NCBI RefSeq assembly: GCF_900312745.1
Contig: NZ_OMPD01000014.1
Coordinates: forward strand, 3,286,001-3,350,000
Direction of reading: 5' to 3'
Length of the DNA: 64,000 bases
Source: Aquimarina sp. AU58
Lineage (GTDB): Bacteria; Bacteroidota; Bacteroidia; Flavobacteriales; Flavobacteriaceae
Numbering within the stretch: the first letter of the stretch is position 1; each line of letters starts with the position of its first letter. The notes beneath the pieces were generated by a model. The model was not told the origin of the DNA and searched no databases. It saw nothing but the letters and a program-made list of their open reading frames with translations. The position numbers were made by a program, and so were the translations under genes. Below, piece after piece: positions 45,147-52,990 of this stretch.

Positions 45147-45818
45147 TTATTCCGTAGTATATTTCACAATTACTGTTTTCCATTCTTGACCAAATAAGAT
45201 GTTTTTATTTACATCCCATTTCTTTTGTTGTAGAGCGCTTAGGTAAACATCTCTAATATTTACACTTATATTCTCAGCCTCTTTTCCTTCTTTTAATTCT
45301 ACAATTTTACCTAATTTTTGTCCAATAAGCTCTGCAACCATTTGTCCTTTTCTTTTTGCTTTCTTTAAAATTTTTGTAAACAACCTTTTTTCGTATAACT
45401 CAGAATTTCCATATTCTATTTCTCCAATCGAACCTGTTATGTAATCTAAAGTTTTTAATTCAGTTGTCAATTCTTCTAACTCTTTAGAATTCTTCAATTT
45501 AACCGCAAATCCTAATTTCCAAAATCCTACATATTCGTGGATTTGGTATTCAGAATTATTTAAAGGGCGAATTTTATACTTTTTCTTTAAAAGAAACGAT
45601 TCAAGTTCCTTATATTTTTCTTGCATCTTAAATTTGGCAGAATCCTTAGAAGTTTTAGCAAATTCAAGATTATTAAATTTGGATTCGCTTATTTGGACGT
45701 TATATTCGAAATTAATCGGTTTTATTCTTATTGAATCTTTAACTTCTATTTCAATAAACCCATTTTGAGCAAATGTAATATTGATAGTTAATATGAATAG
45801 ATATATTATTTTGTTCAT
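45147..45818 (-). CDS. SIMPL-like secreted protein
   Basis: About 223 residues from the ATG at 45818, which gives a signal peptide (MNKIIYLFILTINITFAQ). The longer frame starts inside the attC-like site and is rejected. The mature region alternates charged helices with beta strands and contains YELxxFLLKKKYKI-type and LFTKILKKAKRKGQM-type segments that resemble SIMPL (DUF541) domains. Assignment is tentative. Confidence 0.5.
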   Translation of the reverse strand: MNKIIYLFILTINITFAQNGFIEIEVKDSIRIKPINFEYNVQISESKFNNLEFAKTSKDSAKFKMQEKYKELESFLLKKKYKIRPLNNSEYQIHEYVGFWKLGFAVKLKNSKELEELTTELKTLDYITGSIGEIEYGNSELYEKRLFTKILKKAKRKGQMVAELIGQKLGKIVELKEGKEAENISVNIRDVYLSALQQKKWDVNKNILFGQEWKTVIVKYTTE

Positions 45819-45838
45819 TTTGTGTTTTTTCATATTGC

Positions 45839-45958
45839 GTACAACGTTGTAGTTGCATATTGTAAATACTAAAATTAGCAAATAAAGCACAGATAGAAAG
45901 TTCGCGAGGACTTTCATAAATAGGCTTTTAGCAGCAATAATTTTATACGGTGTTGGCG
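45839..45958 (-). repeat. attC-like site (120 bp)
   Basis: Left core GTACAAC, right core GTTGGCG (one mismatch to the next left core). Contains the family B type AAAGTTCGCGAGGACTTTC stem. Confidence 0.8.
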
Positions 45959-47031
45959 GCAGTTTTCTCTTCTCCCATTCTTTTTAAATGTTTAAAATGT
46001 GACACCATCATATTCGGCAATGTCTTTTTATGATAAGGAAATCCAAACTCTTTAGTCGTAAATTCAATAATTTCGTTAATTCTATCATAATTAGTATGAC
46101 AAATATTTGGAAATAAATGATGCGCTGCGTGACAATTTGAACCACCACTTAAATATCGCGCAAATTTGTTATTTGGATTCCAATCACAACTTGTTTTTAA
46201 TTGGTGTACTGCCCAAGACGATTCTAATTCGTCATTTTCTGGTTGATAATATTCTGCCTCATAAAAAAAGTGTGTTCCGACTAACATAATAACAAATATC
46301 AAAGAAGTAAATGCTGAAGTGCTGGCATAGGTTAAAAATATTAGGAGGAATGAGAAGTCAGTTACGATATACGGGATTATTAAAACAAGATTGAAATAAA
46401 GAATTTTAAATAAAAAATATCTCAAAAACAACTGATTTTTTTTTATTCCCTTTCTCATCCAATTATACTCATCAGAGAATAGATAAATCCAGTCTCCCAT
46501 AAAAACGGAATGAAGTAATGCTAACATATAAACGAACGGTGCATATATGTGCTGAAATGAATGCTTTTTAGTCCAAGGATGTGATGGTGCAAGTCTTAAA
46601 AAAGGATTTTTGTCTATGTCAATGTCACTTCCTTCAACATTTGCGTATAAATGATGTGAACGAATATGCCTTAATCCCCAGAGTAAAGGGTCAATACCAA
46701 CTGTTAAAAAGCTGAAAAAATGTAAAATTTGATTAGCATTTTTATTTTTAAAAGCAGTATTATGTGAAGCATCGTGACCAAAACTAAATCCAATTAATAA
46801 TCCAGAAAGTTGGAATATGAGATACATTATCCAAAATGTAATCCCATTATTTGTATTAAGTAGGAAAAAATAAGACCCATAGGATATGGTGAACCAAAAT
46901 AAGCCTTTTATCCAAAAGTCAGTTTTTCCATATTTAAACTCAGTATCTTTCAATTCAGAATGAACTCTATTTCTCAAAGTGGAATAGAACTCTTTTTCTT
47001 TTTTAGAATTTTTAAATTTTCTGCTGTTCAT
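45943..47031 (-). CDS. Membrane fatty-acid desaturase
   Basis: A 362-residue membrane enzyme with the three histidine boxes of acyl-lipid/acyl-CoA desaturases: GHDASHNTAF, RHIRSHHLYAN and NCHAAHHLFPNICH, separated by hydrophobic helices. These bind two irons and insert a double bond into fatty acyl chains. Its last residues (ANTV) and stop codon lie in the attC-like site. A desaturase is an unusual cassette cargo. Confidence 0.88.
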   Translation of the reverse strand: MNSRKFKNSKKEKEFYSTLRNRVHSELKDTEFKYGKTDFWIKGLFWFTISYGSYFFLLNTNNGITFWIMYLIFQLSGLLIGFSFGHDASHNTAFKNKNANQILHFFSFLTVGIDPLLWGLRHIRSHHLYANVEGSDIDIDKNPFLRLAPSHPWTKKHSFQHIYAPFVYMLALLHSVFMGDWIYLFSDEYNWMRKGIKKNQLFLRYFLFKILYFNLVLIIPYIVTDFSFLLIFLTYASTSAFTSLIFVIMLVGTHFFYEAEYYQPENDELESSWAVHQLKTSCDWNPNNKFARYLSGGSNCHAAHHLFPNICHTNYDRINEIIEFTTKEFGFPYHKKTLPNMMVSHFKHLKRMGEEKTAANTV

Positions 47032-47043
47032 TTTTCAAATTAC

Positions 47044-47214
47044 CGCCAATGGTTAATATATGTGTCGTAGCAGAGCAAAATGTTACCCAACTTTCGACAA
47101 AAAAATGCGCATTGATTGCTAACTTTAACTTTCTGTAAACATTGCGCCTTAATAAATATACAATAACCATCTATTGATCACTTAGCTACTATGATCACAT
47201 ATATGTTGTTGTAA
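47044..47214 (-). repeat. attC-like site, family A (171 bp)
   Basis: Left core CGCCAAT, right core GTTGTAA. The next left core (AGTTAAC) does not match. Confidence 0.8.
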
Positions 47215-47223
47215 CTAGTTTTA

Positions 47224-47616
47224 TTATATTCCTTCCAATTCACATAGCATCTCCCCAGTTTTTAGAATTTTGTCAGTTAAGCAAATACTACTAATTCGTC
47301 CATCCGCAATACTTTCAAATTCCATTGTGATTTTTCCATTCTCTATTTCACATATTACATTCCCTTCACTCACTAAATCTCCTGTCTGAAAGTACCATTT
47401 AGTAATCTTGAGATTACTTAAATTCCCGAATTCAGGAAGTAATACAGGTAATATTTCCCCCTTTTTTAGCACGAACTTATTAGGCTTTATTTGATTATTA
47501 CCTACTAATTCAATCTCTTCTTTAGTTATGAATCCTGGAATAGCTTTCAGTTCTTCAATTAATTCATCCTGTTTTTTGTTGGGAGTAAAAAGTTTTTGAA
47601 TTAGTGATTTAATCAT
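47224..47616 (-). CDS. Lipoyl/biotinyl-domain-like small protein
   Basis: A 130-residue protein. Residues about 65-130 look like a barrel-sandwich lipoyl/biotinyl domain: KITKWYFQTGDLVSEGNVIC, IENGKITMEFES at the usual Lys hairpin, and DGRISSICLTDKILKTGEML. No partner dehydrogenase or carboxylase domains are present. It shares this fold with part of the 521-residue GIY-YIG protein in the same array. Whether the Lys is modified is unknown. Confidence 0.6.
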   Translation of the reverse strand: MIKSLIQKLFTPNKKQDELIEELKAIPGFITKEEIELVGNNQIKPNKFVLKKGEILPVLLPEFGNLSNLKITKWYFQTGDLVSEGNVICEIENGKITMEFESIADGRISSICLTDKILKTGEMLCELEGI

Positions 47617-47628
47617 TTTATTTCAATT

Positions 47629-47759
47629 AGTTAACGGTCTCGGCTATGAGTAGTTACGTAGGTTAGTATCTAACTTTGCAAGTACACATCGAACTGAAAA
47701 TCCGTGAGGATTTTCAGAAATAGGTGAGAACGAGCAATTACTTATAGCCATTGTTAGCT
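47629..47759 (-). repeat. attC-like site, family B (131 bp)
   Basis: Left core AGTTAAC, right core GTTAGCT (exact complement of the half-site at 51214). Arms GGCTATGAGTAG and CTTATAGCC. Confidence 0.85.
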
Positions 47760-47773
47760 GCTGGTTATTATTT

Positions 47774-48226
47774 TTATTCAATATTCTTTAAAAAATGTAC
47801 TAATTCATCTTCTTCCCAAAATCCAATCTTCTTATGAAACTCTCTCGATTCTTTGTTCGTAAGCCAAGTATCTGACCCAATTTGTGTACAACCTTTTTCT
47901 TTACACCATTCTTCACCAATTTTCAGGAATTCTTTCGCTATACCTTCTTTTCTGTATTCCGGTTCAACATAAATTCCTTCTAAATACCCCGTCGGTGATT
48001 TATCCGCTCCCTCCACATAGTCAGTCCTAATTGAGAAAATCGAAAATCCAATACTAACGCCATTTGTTGTTTTAGCCAAAAGAATTTTGTTCTTTTTCAA
48101 CCTAGCAGTCTCTTTCAAGAGGTTTTCAAGTTCTTGTTCTTCAAAATCGGTCCAAAGTTTATGGCTTATTTTTACAAGCTGCTCAAAGTCTTTATTTTCA
48201 AAATCAACATATCCGATTTGTTCCAT
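47774..48226 (-). CDS. GNAT acetyltransferase, aminoglycoside 6'-type
   Basis: A 150-residue GNAT protein. The acetyl-CoA loop is in YVEPEYRKEGIAKEFL; upstream GYLEGIYV and downstream GCTQIGSDTWLTNKESREFH and KKIGFWEEDELVHF closely follow the pattern of AAC(6')-I aminoglycoside N-acetyltransferases. Those enzymes add acetyl to the 6' amino group of drugs such as kanamycin. The chromosomal role could be different. It shares a cassette space with the ArsR-controlled genes to its right. Confidence 0.7.
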   Translation of the reverse strand: MEQIGYVDFENKDFEQLVKISHKLWTDFEEQELENLLKETARLKKNKILLAKTTNGVSIGFSIFSIRTDYVEGADKSPTGYLEGIYVEPEYRKEGIAKEFLKIGEEWCKEKGCTQIGSDTWLTNKESREFHKKIGFWEEDELVHFLKNIE

Positions 48227-48258
48227 TTTTCTATTTGTCGAATTTTGTTAACATCCGT

Positions 48259-48621
48259 TTAGTTCATTCTGAAATAAGCGATTAACCCACAAACTATTAA
48301 AATTGTAATATTGATAACAATATTTTTTGGTTCTTTTCTCTTTTTGTGGATAAAAGCCGCAGGAATCATTATAGACCCAAGGCAAATTGCAGCTACTGGC
48401 GTCAGAATAACCCATTTATTGATTAACAGTGGTAAAATCAAAGCAACGGAACCCAATATTTCGCATGTCCCAATAAATTTGATAAACCATTTATTGAATC
48501 CTTCAACACCTGTTTGCCCTTTTTGAACTAATGTCTTTTCATCAAAATATGCTTTATTGATTCCTGAAAACATAAATACAAAAGCAACCAATCCTTGTAA
48601 AATCCAAATTATTGTGTTCAT
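48259..48621 (-). CDS. DoxX-family membrane protein
   Basis: A 120-residue protein with four membrane helices. The N-terminus WILQGLVAFVFMFSGINKAY and the KFIGTCEILGSVALILP segment match the DoxX family. It is the last gene of the ArsR/SRPBCC group, read leftwards. Confidence 0.75.
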   Translation of the reverse strand: MNTIIWILQGLVAFVFMFSGINKAYFDEKTLVQKGQTGVEGFNKWFIKFIGTCEILGSVALILPLLINKWVILTPVAAICLGSIMIPAAFIHKKRKEPKNIVINITILIVCGLIAYFRMN

Positions 48622-48643
48622 TATCTCTTATTTCAAGAGGGTT

Positions 48644-48728
48644 CTATAACTCCTCAGTGATTTCAATATTATTCCCGCATGTATCGTTGAATACAGCATA
48701 TTTAGTTTTGCCCGTAATAGATGGTTTT
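48644..48728 (-). pseudogene. C-terminal remnant of a VOC/glyoxalase protein
   Basis: In a leftward frame without a start, PSITGKTKYAVFNDTCGNN is followed by IEITEEL and a stop, as in glyoxalase/bleomycin-resistance (VOC) proteins. It overlaps the 3' end of the DUF1801 gene in another frame. It appears to be the tail of a lost gene. Confidence 0.4.
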
Positions 48729-49148
48729 TTCTTGTATAAGGATACTCTTATCAATTAACTGAATTAGAATATCTAAATTGATATCCGATAGCTTTCTTAT
48801 GTAAAGACAGCTTTTTCCAGACCTGAATTTTCCTAATTCATTAAGTAAGTTGTCTTCATATTGAAGATTAAAATTAAGATGTACCGTTAATTTATTTTTA
48901 TTAGGACTAAACCCCACTTTAAACCATTCTAACTCTTTGTTGCTACCTTTTCGTTTATACGAAGACTTTCCAAATCCAATTATAAAATTTGGGACTCTTT
49001 CATTCCCCCAAACTTGTGGTTTTGCTTTTGTTATCTCTTCCATAATTGATAATAACAATTTGCTATCTTCAACAATCACAGAATTTTCTATTGTATCGAT
49101 AAATTCAGTAATACTGTTATTGGTTTCCTTAGTTAGTAAATCGGGCAT
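48702..49148 (-). CDS. DUF1801 protein
   Basis: A 148-residue protein with the DUF1801 (YdhG-like) core: FIDTIENSVIVEDSKLLLSI, PQVWGNERVPNFIIGFG, WFKVGFSPNKNKLTVHL, GKSCLYIRKLSDINLDIL. Its last residues (QEKTIYYGQN) overlap the VOC remnant and may replace the natural end. Function unknown. Confidence 0.8.
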   Translation of the reverse strand: MPDLLTKETNNSITEFIDTIENSVIVEDSKLLLSIMEEITKAKPQVWGNERVPNFIIGFGKSSYKRKGSNKELEWFKVGFSPNKNKLTVHLNFNLQYEDNLLNELGKFRSGKSCLYIRKLSDINLDILIQLIDKSILIQEKTIYYGQN

Positions 49149-49186
49149 CTTAATGGTTTAAAACAAATTTCGCAACATTTTGAATA

Positions 49187-49687
49187 TTATTTCTGCTTAA
49201 TCTGAGGGAATTTGTCTCTCACTAAATTCAATTCGATTCCAAATTCAAGATAGGCTTTTAATCCATCCAATACGGTTGTAAATCCACCTGTATTATCATT
49301 TATTACTTGGATTAAATCATTTCCTGTTTGGCCAAATCCATAATTCTTTATGACAACATAAGTGGTGTCATCTGTCAATGCAGTAAATTCATAATCAACT
49401 GTTGTAGCAGGGTCGCCCCATTCAGTAGAAATTCTCTTATTTTCGACAATATCTTTTACAAATACTTTTGTTGAAACATTATACATTTCCCATTCCCATA
49501 AAATGGTTTTGTTTTCTTCTAGCTTTCCACTTGACTTGGTGAACCAAAATTTGGTTGTGATTTTTGGGTCAATAAACGCCTGAAATACTTCTGCGATTGG
49601 TTTTCTTACCATCATTTGGCATTCTACCATTGGTTTTTGATTTTCATTCATTTTAGCATGAGGTTTTAAGTGCTTTTCTACAGTCAA
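49187..49687 (-). CDS. SRPBCC (AHSA1) domain protein
   Basis: A 166-residue protein of the SRPBCC/AHSA1 superfamily. Typical features are VRKPIAEVFQAFIDPKITTK, FWFT and the strand TTYVVIKNYGF. Such domains bind hydrophobic ligands. It is 27 bp after another SRPBCC gene, in the ArsR-controlled unit. Confidence 0.8.
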   Translation of the reverse strand: MTVEKHLKPHAKMNENQKPMVECQMMVRKPIAEVFQAFIDPKITTKFWFTKSSGKLEENKTILWEWEMYNVSTKVFVKDIVENKRISTEWGDPATTVDYEFTALTDDTTYVVIKNYGFGQTGNDLIQVINDNTGGFTTVLDGLKAYLEFGIELNLVRDKFPQIKQK

Positions 49688-49714
49688 CGGCCTCCTCTGT
49701 TGTGCGGTCGGCTT

Positions 49715-50260
49715 TTACCATTTGTTTTCTTTCCAAGATTTTTCCATTAAGTCAAATCCGTAGTTCCAACCTTTTTCAGTTTCAGAAATAGTTCCTTCAG
49801 GAAGTTGTTTTATTTCTTCGTGAATGCCTTTGCCTACTTGAATAAATCTCAATTGAGAGCCACCATTTTCATTAGCTCGAATTTCAACCGTAATAGTATC
49901 CATAACAGGTGAGAAGTCAAGCATTCCACAGGTATATTTGAGTCTATAAGGTTGTTCAACTTCTAAATATTTTCCTGTCATAACGAACTTTGTTCCGTTC
50001 TCTTCTCTGGTTATTGTGTACTGTCCGCCTACACGTAAGTCAATATCAAACTCAGTATCAGGCGTCCACCAAACAATCATATCTTTTGGATTTGTAAATG
50101 CTCTATAAACCTTTTCTGGTTCAATATCAAACTGTCTTTCGATTATTAGTTCTTTCATTTTATTCTCATGGTATTGTTGGGTACTCAATTTATTTGCTTT
50201 GTAATTACAAGCTAAAAAGGTCAAAAGTACCAAGCTTAAAAATTCAATTTTTCGTTTCAT
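49715..50260 (-). CDS. SRPBCC (AHSA1) domain protein, possible lipoprotein
   Basis: Residues 35-181 form an SRPBCC domain (KELIIERQFDIEPEKVYRAF, WWTPDTEFDIDLRVGGQY, SETEKGWNYGFDLMEKSW). The longer frame adds a lipoprotein-like signal (LVLLTFLAC near residue 18). If translation begins at 50158 the protein is cytoplasmic, as is normal for the family. I cannot decide between the two starts. Confidence 0.7.
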   Translation of the reverse strand: MKRKIEFLSLVLLTFLACNYKANKLSTQQYHENKMKELIIERQFDIEPEKVYRAFTNPKDMIVWWTPDTEFDIDLRVGGQYTITREENGTKFVMTGKYLEVEQPYRLKYTCGMLDFSPVMDTITVEIRANENGGSQLRFIQVGKGIHEEIKQLPEGTISETEKGWNYGFDLMEKSWKENKW

Positions 50261-50312
50261 TCTACTATAGTATCTTCTCTACTAATAAACTGTTTCTTTA
50301 AAGGACATTGGG

Positions 50313-50768
50313 TCAAGTTGCGTCATGTTTTTCAGTTGATTCAAGCCTATCCAAAAAATCTTGTAATGCATTCTTCATTAGATATGTCCAACCTTCTGCA
50401 AAGTTTTCTGGAACAAAATCTGGGCAATCAGCCAAACTTTCTAAACCTTGGTGAGTGAGTTTTAAAATGGTTTTGTTTCCATTTTGGAAGAGCTCAAAGG
50501 TTACAACAGATTGACCTTCATAGCCTTTATATGCCCAAGTATGTTTCAGTTTTCGTTCAGGTATTATCTCTATGATTTCGCATAGGTGCGTATAATTAAC
50601 TCCTGTTTTTCCTTTACCATCAAATTGAAATTTAAATCCTACTTCGGCCTTGAATTCGGACATGTCGAAATACCATTGCTTTAATAGGTTGTGCTCGGTA
50701 AGGACCCTCCAGACCAGTGCTACAGGTGCGTCAAATTCGTGTTTTATAATGAGTGGTTTTGTATTCAT
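50313..50768 (-). CDS. SRPBCC (AHSA1) domain protein
   Basis: About 152 residues from the ATG at 50768, which follows the ArsR stop codon after one base; the longer frame overlaps ArsR and is rejected. SRPBCC features include IIKHEFDAPVALVWRVLTEH, LKQWYFDMSEF and GWTYLMKNALQDFL. ArsR-AHSA1 pairs are common, and AHSA1-type proteins are probably the direct targets of the repressor. Confidence 0.85.
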   Translation of the reverse strand: MNTKPLIIKHEFDAPVALVWRVLTEHNLLKQWYFDMSEFKAEVGFKFQFDGKGKTGVNYTHLCEIIEIIPERKLKHTWAYKGYEGQSVVTFELFQNGNKTILKLTHQGLESLADCPDFVPENFAEGWTYLMKNALQDFLDRLESTEKHDAT

Positions 50769-50769
50769 G

Positions 50770-51096
50770 TTATTTTGATTTTTGCTGTATATCTGAAAGT
50801 AAATCATCCAATTGTTGGAATCGGTTTTCCCAAAATTGCCTGAACTGCTCCAACCACTTGTCAATTTCTTTCATTTTGTCAATTTTTAATTCATAATAAA
50901 TTTCCCGTCCTTGACGATTTGGCTCAACAAGTTCACATTCGTTCAATATTTGGATGTGTTTGGATATTGTTGGTCTTGCTACATCAAAATTTGAGGCAAT
51001 CGCACCTGCCGTCATTGCTTGAGAAGTAAGCATTACCAATATAGCCCTTCGAGTTGGGTCAGAAATCGCTTGAAAAATATCTCTCCTTAATTTCAT
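50770..51096 (-). CDS. ArsR-family HTH repressor
   Basis: A 108-residue winged-helix protein (FQAISDPTRRAILVML, TAGAIASNFDVARPTISKHI). It is the first gene of a leftward unit with three SRPBCC proteins, DUF1801 and DoxX. The cysteine metal-binding motif of arsenic sensors is missing, so it probably senses something else. Its promoter overlaps paired operator-like repeats. Confidence 0.88.
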   Translation of the reverse strand: MKLRRDIFQAISDPTRRAILVMLTSQAMTAGAIASNFDVARPTISKHIQILNECELVEPNRQGREIYYELKIDKMKEIDKWLEQFRQFWENRFQQLDDLLSDIQQKSK

Positions 51097-51099
51097 TAT

Positions 51100-51146
51100 G
51101 AAGTCATTTAACTACAAATATAAGCGAAGTCATTTAGCTACACAAA
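51100..51146 (-). promoter_or_regulatory. Promoter with paired operator repeats for the ArsR unit
   Basis: On the minus strand a TTTG -33 box (51143-51146) and a TATATTTG -7 box (51115-51122) are 20 bp apart, an excellent Bacteroidota promoter. Direct repeats GAAGTCATTTAACTACAAA (51100-51118) and GAAGTCATTTAGCTACACA (51126-51144) overlap both boxes and are probably ArsR operators. The leader is very short. Confidence 0.75.
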
Positions 51147-51213
51147 TAGTTTCGCTTTTTTACTCTGAAATTGAGATGTTACTACACTTAGGTGAGAGGT
51201 CTATCTTAATTGA

Positions 51214-51260
51214 AGCTAACGGTTTTATGGATAAGCAATAGCTGTTTTTTATCAATTCCC
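51214..51260 (-). repeat. attC-like half-site
   Basis: Left core AGCTAAC followed by GGTTTTATGGATAAGC. No matching right core (GTTAGCT) follows, so half has been deleted. The left core matches the right core at 47759 exactly. Confidence 0.6.
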
Positions 51261-51261
51261 T

Positions 51262-52176
51262 TCACAATTTTCTAACAGGTACACAAATGTCTACCTTAAA
51301 AATTCTATTTTCGGGTTCTTCTGGGTACAATTCAAAACAAGCTCTGTCATCTGGTTGATATCCGCTTGTTGGAAACCATTTTCCCATTAGCCAATCCCAA
51401 GCATTTTGAAATTCTTCGGCTTTTACTGTGAATCTCGCAACAACATATTTTCCTTTTTCAAGTACCATTTTCCCGATTTCTCCATCAACTTTGGTATTTT
51501 CCGGTACAGTCAAGCAGACACTTGTTCTTAATTTACTTTTATCTGCAACATTTACGTCATCGTGATAAACAATGGCAGTTTGAAAATCTCCATTGTCCAG
51601 CAGTCCTTTTGGCCCAGCCCAAGCGAACAGTTTACTAAATAATCTTTCAAATAATTCAGCGTTTCCTTGGTATGGTCCAATGTGTCTCAAATATACTACG
51701 GGTATATTTGGTAATTCTTTGATTTCAATGCTTTCGTTGTTCTTCATATCTATTTTCCATTTAATTGATTTCGTTTGATTACAAATGTAAATGGAAGGTG
51801 TTTCGGTGGCTTTATCCTTAGTGCTATTCACTTTATTCAAATTGCTATTTTTCCTTCGGAACGAAGTAGCCGATTCATTGAAATGGGACTTGAAGTTTTT
51901 TGAAAACACAGGTAGGCTTTTAAATCCGCATTTATAAGCTATGTCAGAGATTGAGTCATTTCCGTGAATCAAGAGCGATGCAGCTTTTTCCAATCGAAGT
52001 CGAAGTATCAATTGGAACGGTGTCTCTCCTGTGATGCCTTGAAATATTCTGCTGAAATGAAATTTTGAGAAGTTGGAAATCTTTGCCAATTCGTTCAACG
52101 AAAAATCATTGTCCAAATTCTTTTCAATATGATCAATTACATTATTTATTCTGTATTTGTACTCATTGTGAATCAT
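51262..52176 (-). CDS. AraC-family regulator with GyrI-like domain
   Basis: A 304-residue protein. Residues about 10-105 hold the two AraC helix-turn-helix units (LNELAKISNFSKFHFSRIF, ISDIAYKCGFKSLPVFSKNF). Residues about 145-304 are a GyrI/Rob-type effector-binding domain (IKELPNIPVVYLRHIGPYQG, ARFTVKAEEFQNAWDWLMGK, CFELYPEEPENRIFKVDICV). Such proteins respond to small hydrophobic compounds and control efflux or detoxification. Confidence 0.88.
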   Translation of the reverse strand: MIHNEYKYRINNVIDHIEKNLDNDFSLNELAKISNFSKFHFSRIFQGITGETPFQLILRLRLEKAASLLIHGNDSISDIAYKCGFKSLPVFSKNFKSHFNESATSFRRKNSNLNKVNSTKDKATETPSIYICNQTKSIKWKIDMKNNESIEIKELPNIPVVYLRHIGPYQGNAELFERLFSKLFAWAGPKGLLDNGDFQTAIVYHDDVNVADKSKLRTSVCLTVPENTKVDGEIGKMVLEKGKYVVARFTVKAEEFQNAWDWLMGKWFPTSGYQPDDRACFELYPEEPENRIFKVDICVPVRKL

Positions 52177-52195
52177 TGTATTTCTTCCAACTGGC

Positions 52196-52265
52196 AGCTA
52201 ACGATTGCTATATGATTATGTAGCTATCCCGATAGGGTAGCTATTAATTATATAGCTTGTTCTAA
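52196..52265 (-). repeat. Short attC-like site (70 bp)
   Basis: Left core AGCTAAC, right core GTTCTAA (exact complement of the core at 54986). Arms TTGCTATAT and ATATAGC with an inner TAGCTATCCC/GGGTAGCTA stem. This is the clearest short site and bounds the type VI cassette. Confidence 0.85.
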
Positions 52266-52270
52266 GCCGT

Positions 52271-52990
52271 TTAATTTTCTAAGGTCAAGTTTTTAAGAGT
52301 TAAAAAGTATTCATTGTTTTTTTCTTCAAACTTATAAACTCCTTTTAGTTTTTTAAATCCCTCTAATCCATTATTTAAATCTGGATTGGACTGATTGAAT
52401 ATAATAAGTGTAAATGGCAACTCTCCTTTTGAATTAAAACAGTTTTTATCAAACAAAAAATCTTTGTACAACTCACCTTTTCGGGTATAAATACTATCCT
52501 GTATAGAGAACTTTTTTTTTATTTTTTTTAGAATATCGATGTGATCCACAACGTTTACTTCTTCCAGTATGTTTTTATTGCTATTTAGGTGATAAAACCT
52601 TTTTTTACTTGAAAAACCACTGCCTTCCCAAACTTCAAAAAAATTGACAAATAACTGCTCTTTGATACCTACTATGAAAGGGAATGTCAATCTACCTCCA
52701 TCTTCATGATTAAATACTAGCAAAGTATCTGTCTTTTCGTTGAATATTACTATTTGTTCTTCTCCTCTTTCAATCATCTCATGATGAGCGTATAATTTTA
52801 TTTTTTGGTCATTCCAAATAATGCTATCATTGGATTTTGATGAAGAAATATCTACCGGTTCAGTGTGAGAAAAGGCGGGAGTATTGTCTTTATCCGAAAC
52901 CTTATGTTGATCCTTATTAGTAGAAAAACAGGCTATGATTATACAGCATGAAAAATATAATAAGTATTTCATAATACGATTTTTATTCAT
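52271..52990 (-). CDS. Lipoprotein, probable immunity protein of the effector
   Basis: About 239 residues from the ATG at 52990, which overlaps the effector stop codon (ATGAATAA); an ATG at 52972 is also possible. The signal peptide ends CCIIIACFS, a lipobox, so the protein would be anchored in the periplasm. The mature part is beta-rich and acidic with no recognised family. Its position after a peptidoglycan-targeting effector in the same cassette fits an immunity protein that works in the periplasm. This role is inferred from context. Confidence 0.6.
   Translation of the reverse strand: MNKNRIMKYLLYFSCCIIIACFSTNKDQHKVSDKDNTPAFSHTEPVDISSSKSNDSIIWNDQKIKLYAHHEMIERGEEQIVIFNEKTDTLLVFNHEDGGRLTFPFIVGIKEQLFVNFFEVWEGSGFSSKKRFYHLNSNKNILEEVNVVDHIDILKKIKKKFSIQDSIYTRKGELYKDFLFDKNCFNSKGELPFTLIIFNQSNPDLNNGLEGFKKLKGVYKFEEKNNEYFLTLKNLTLEN

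Noticed and set aside
45147..45917. A longer SIMPL-like protein starting at 45917
   Set aside because: The extension is encoded by the repeat and hides a normal signal peptide that begins at 45818.
39523..47214. The repeats as a CRISPR array
   Set aside because: The repeats are too long and imperfectly palindromic, and the spacers are whole genes.
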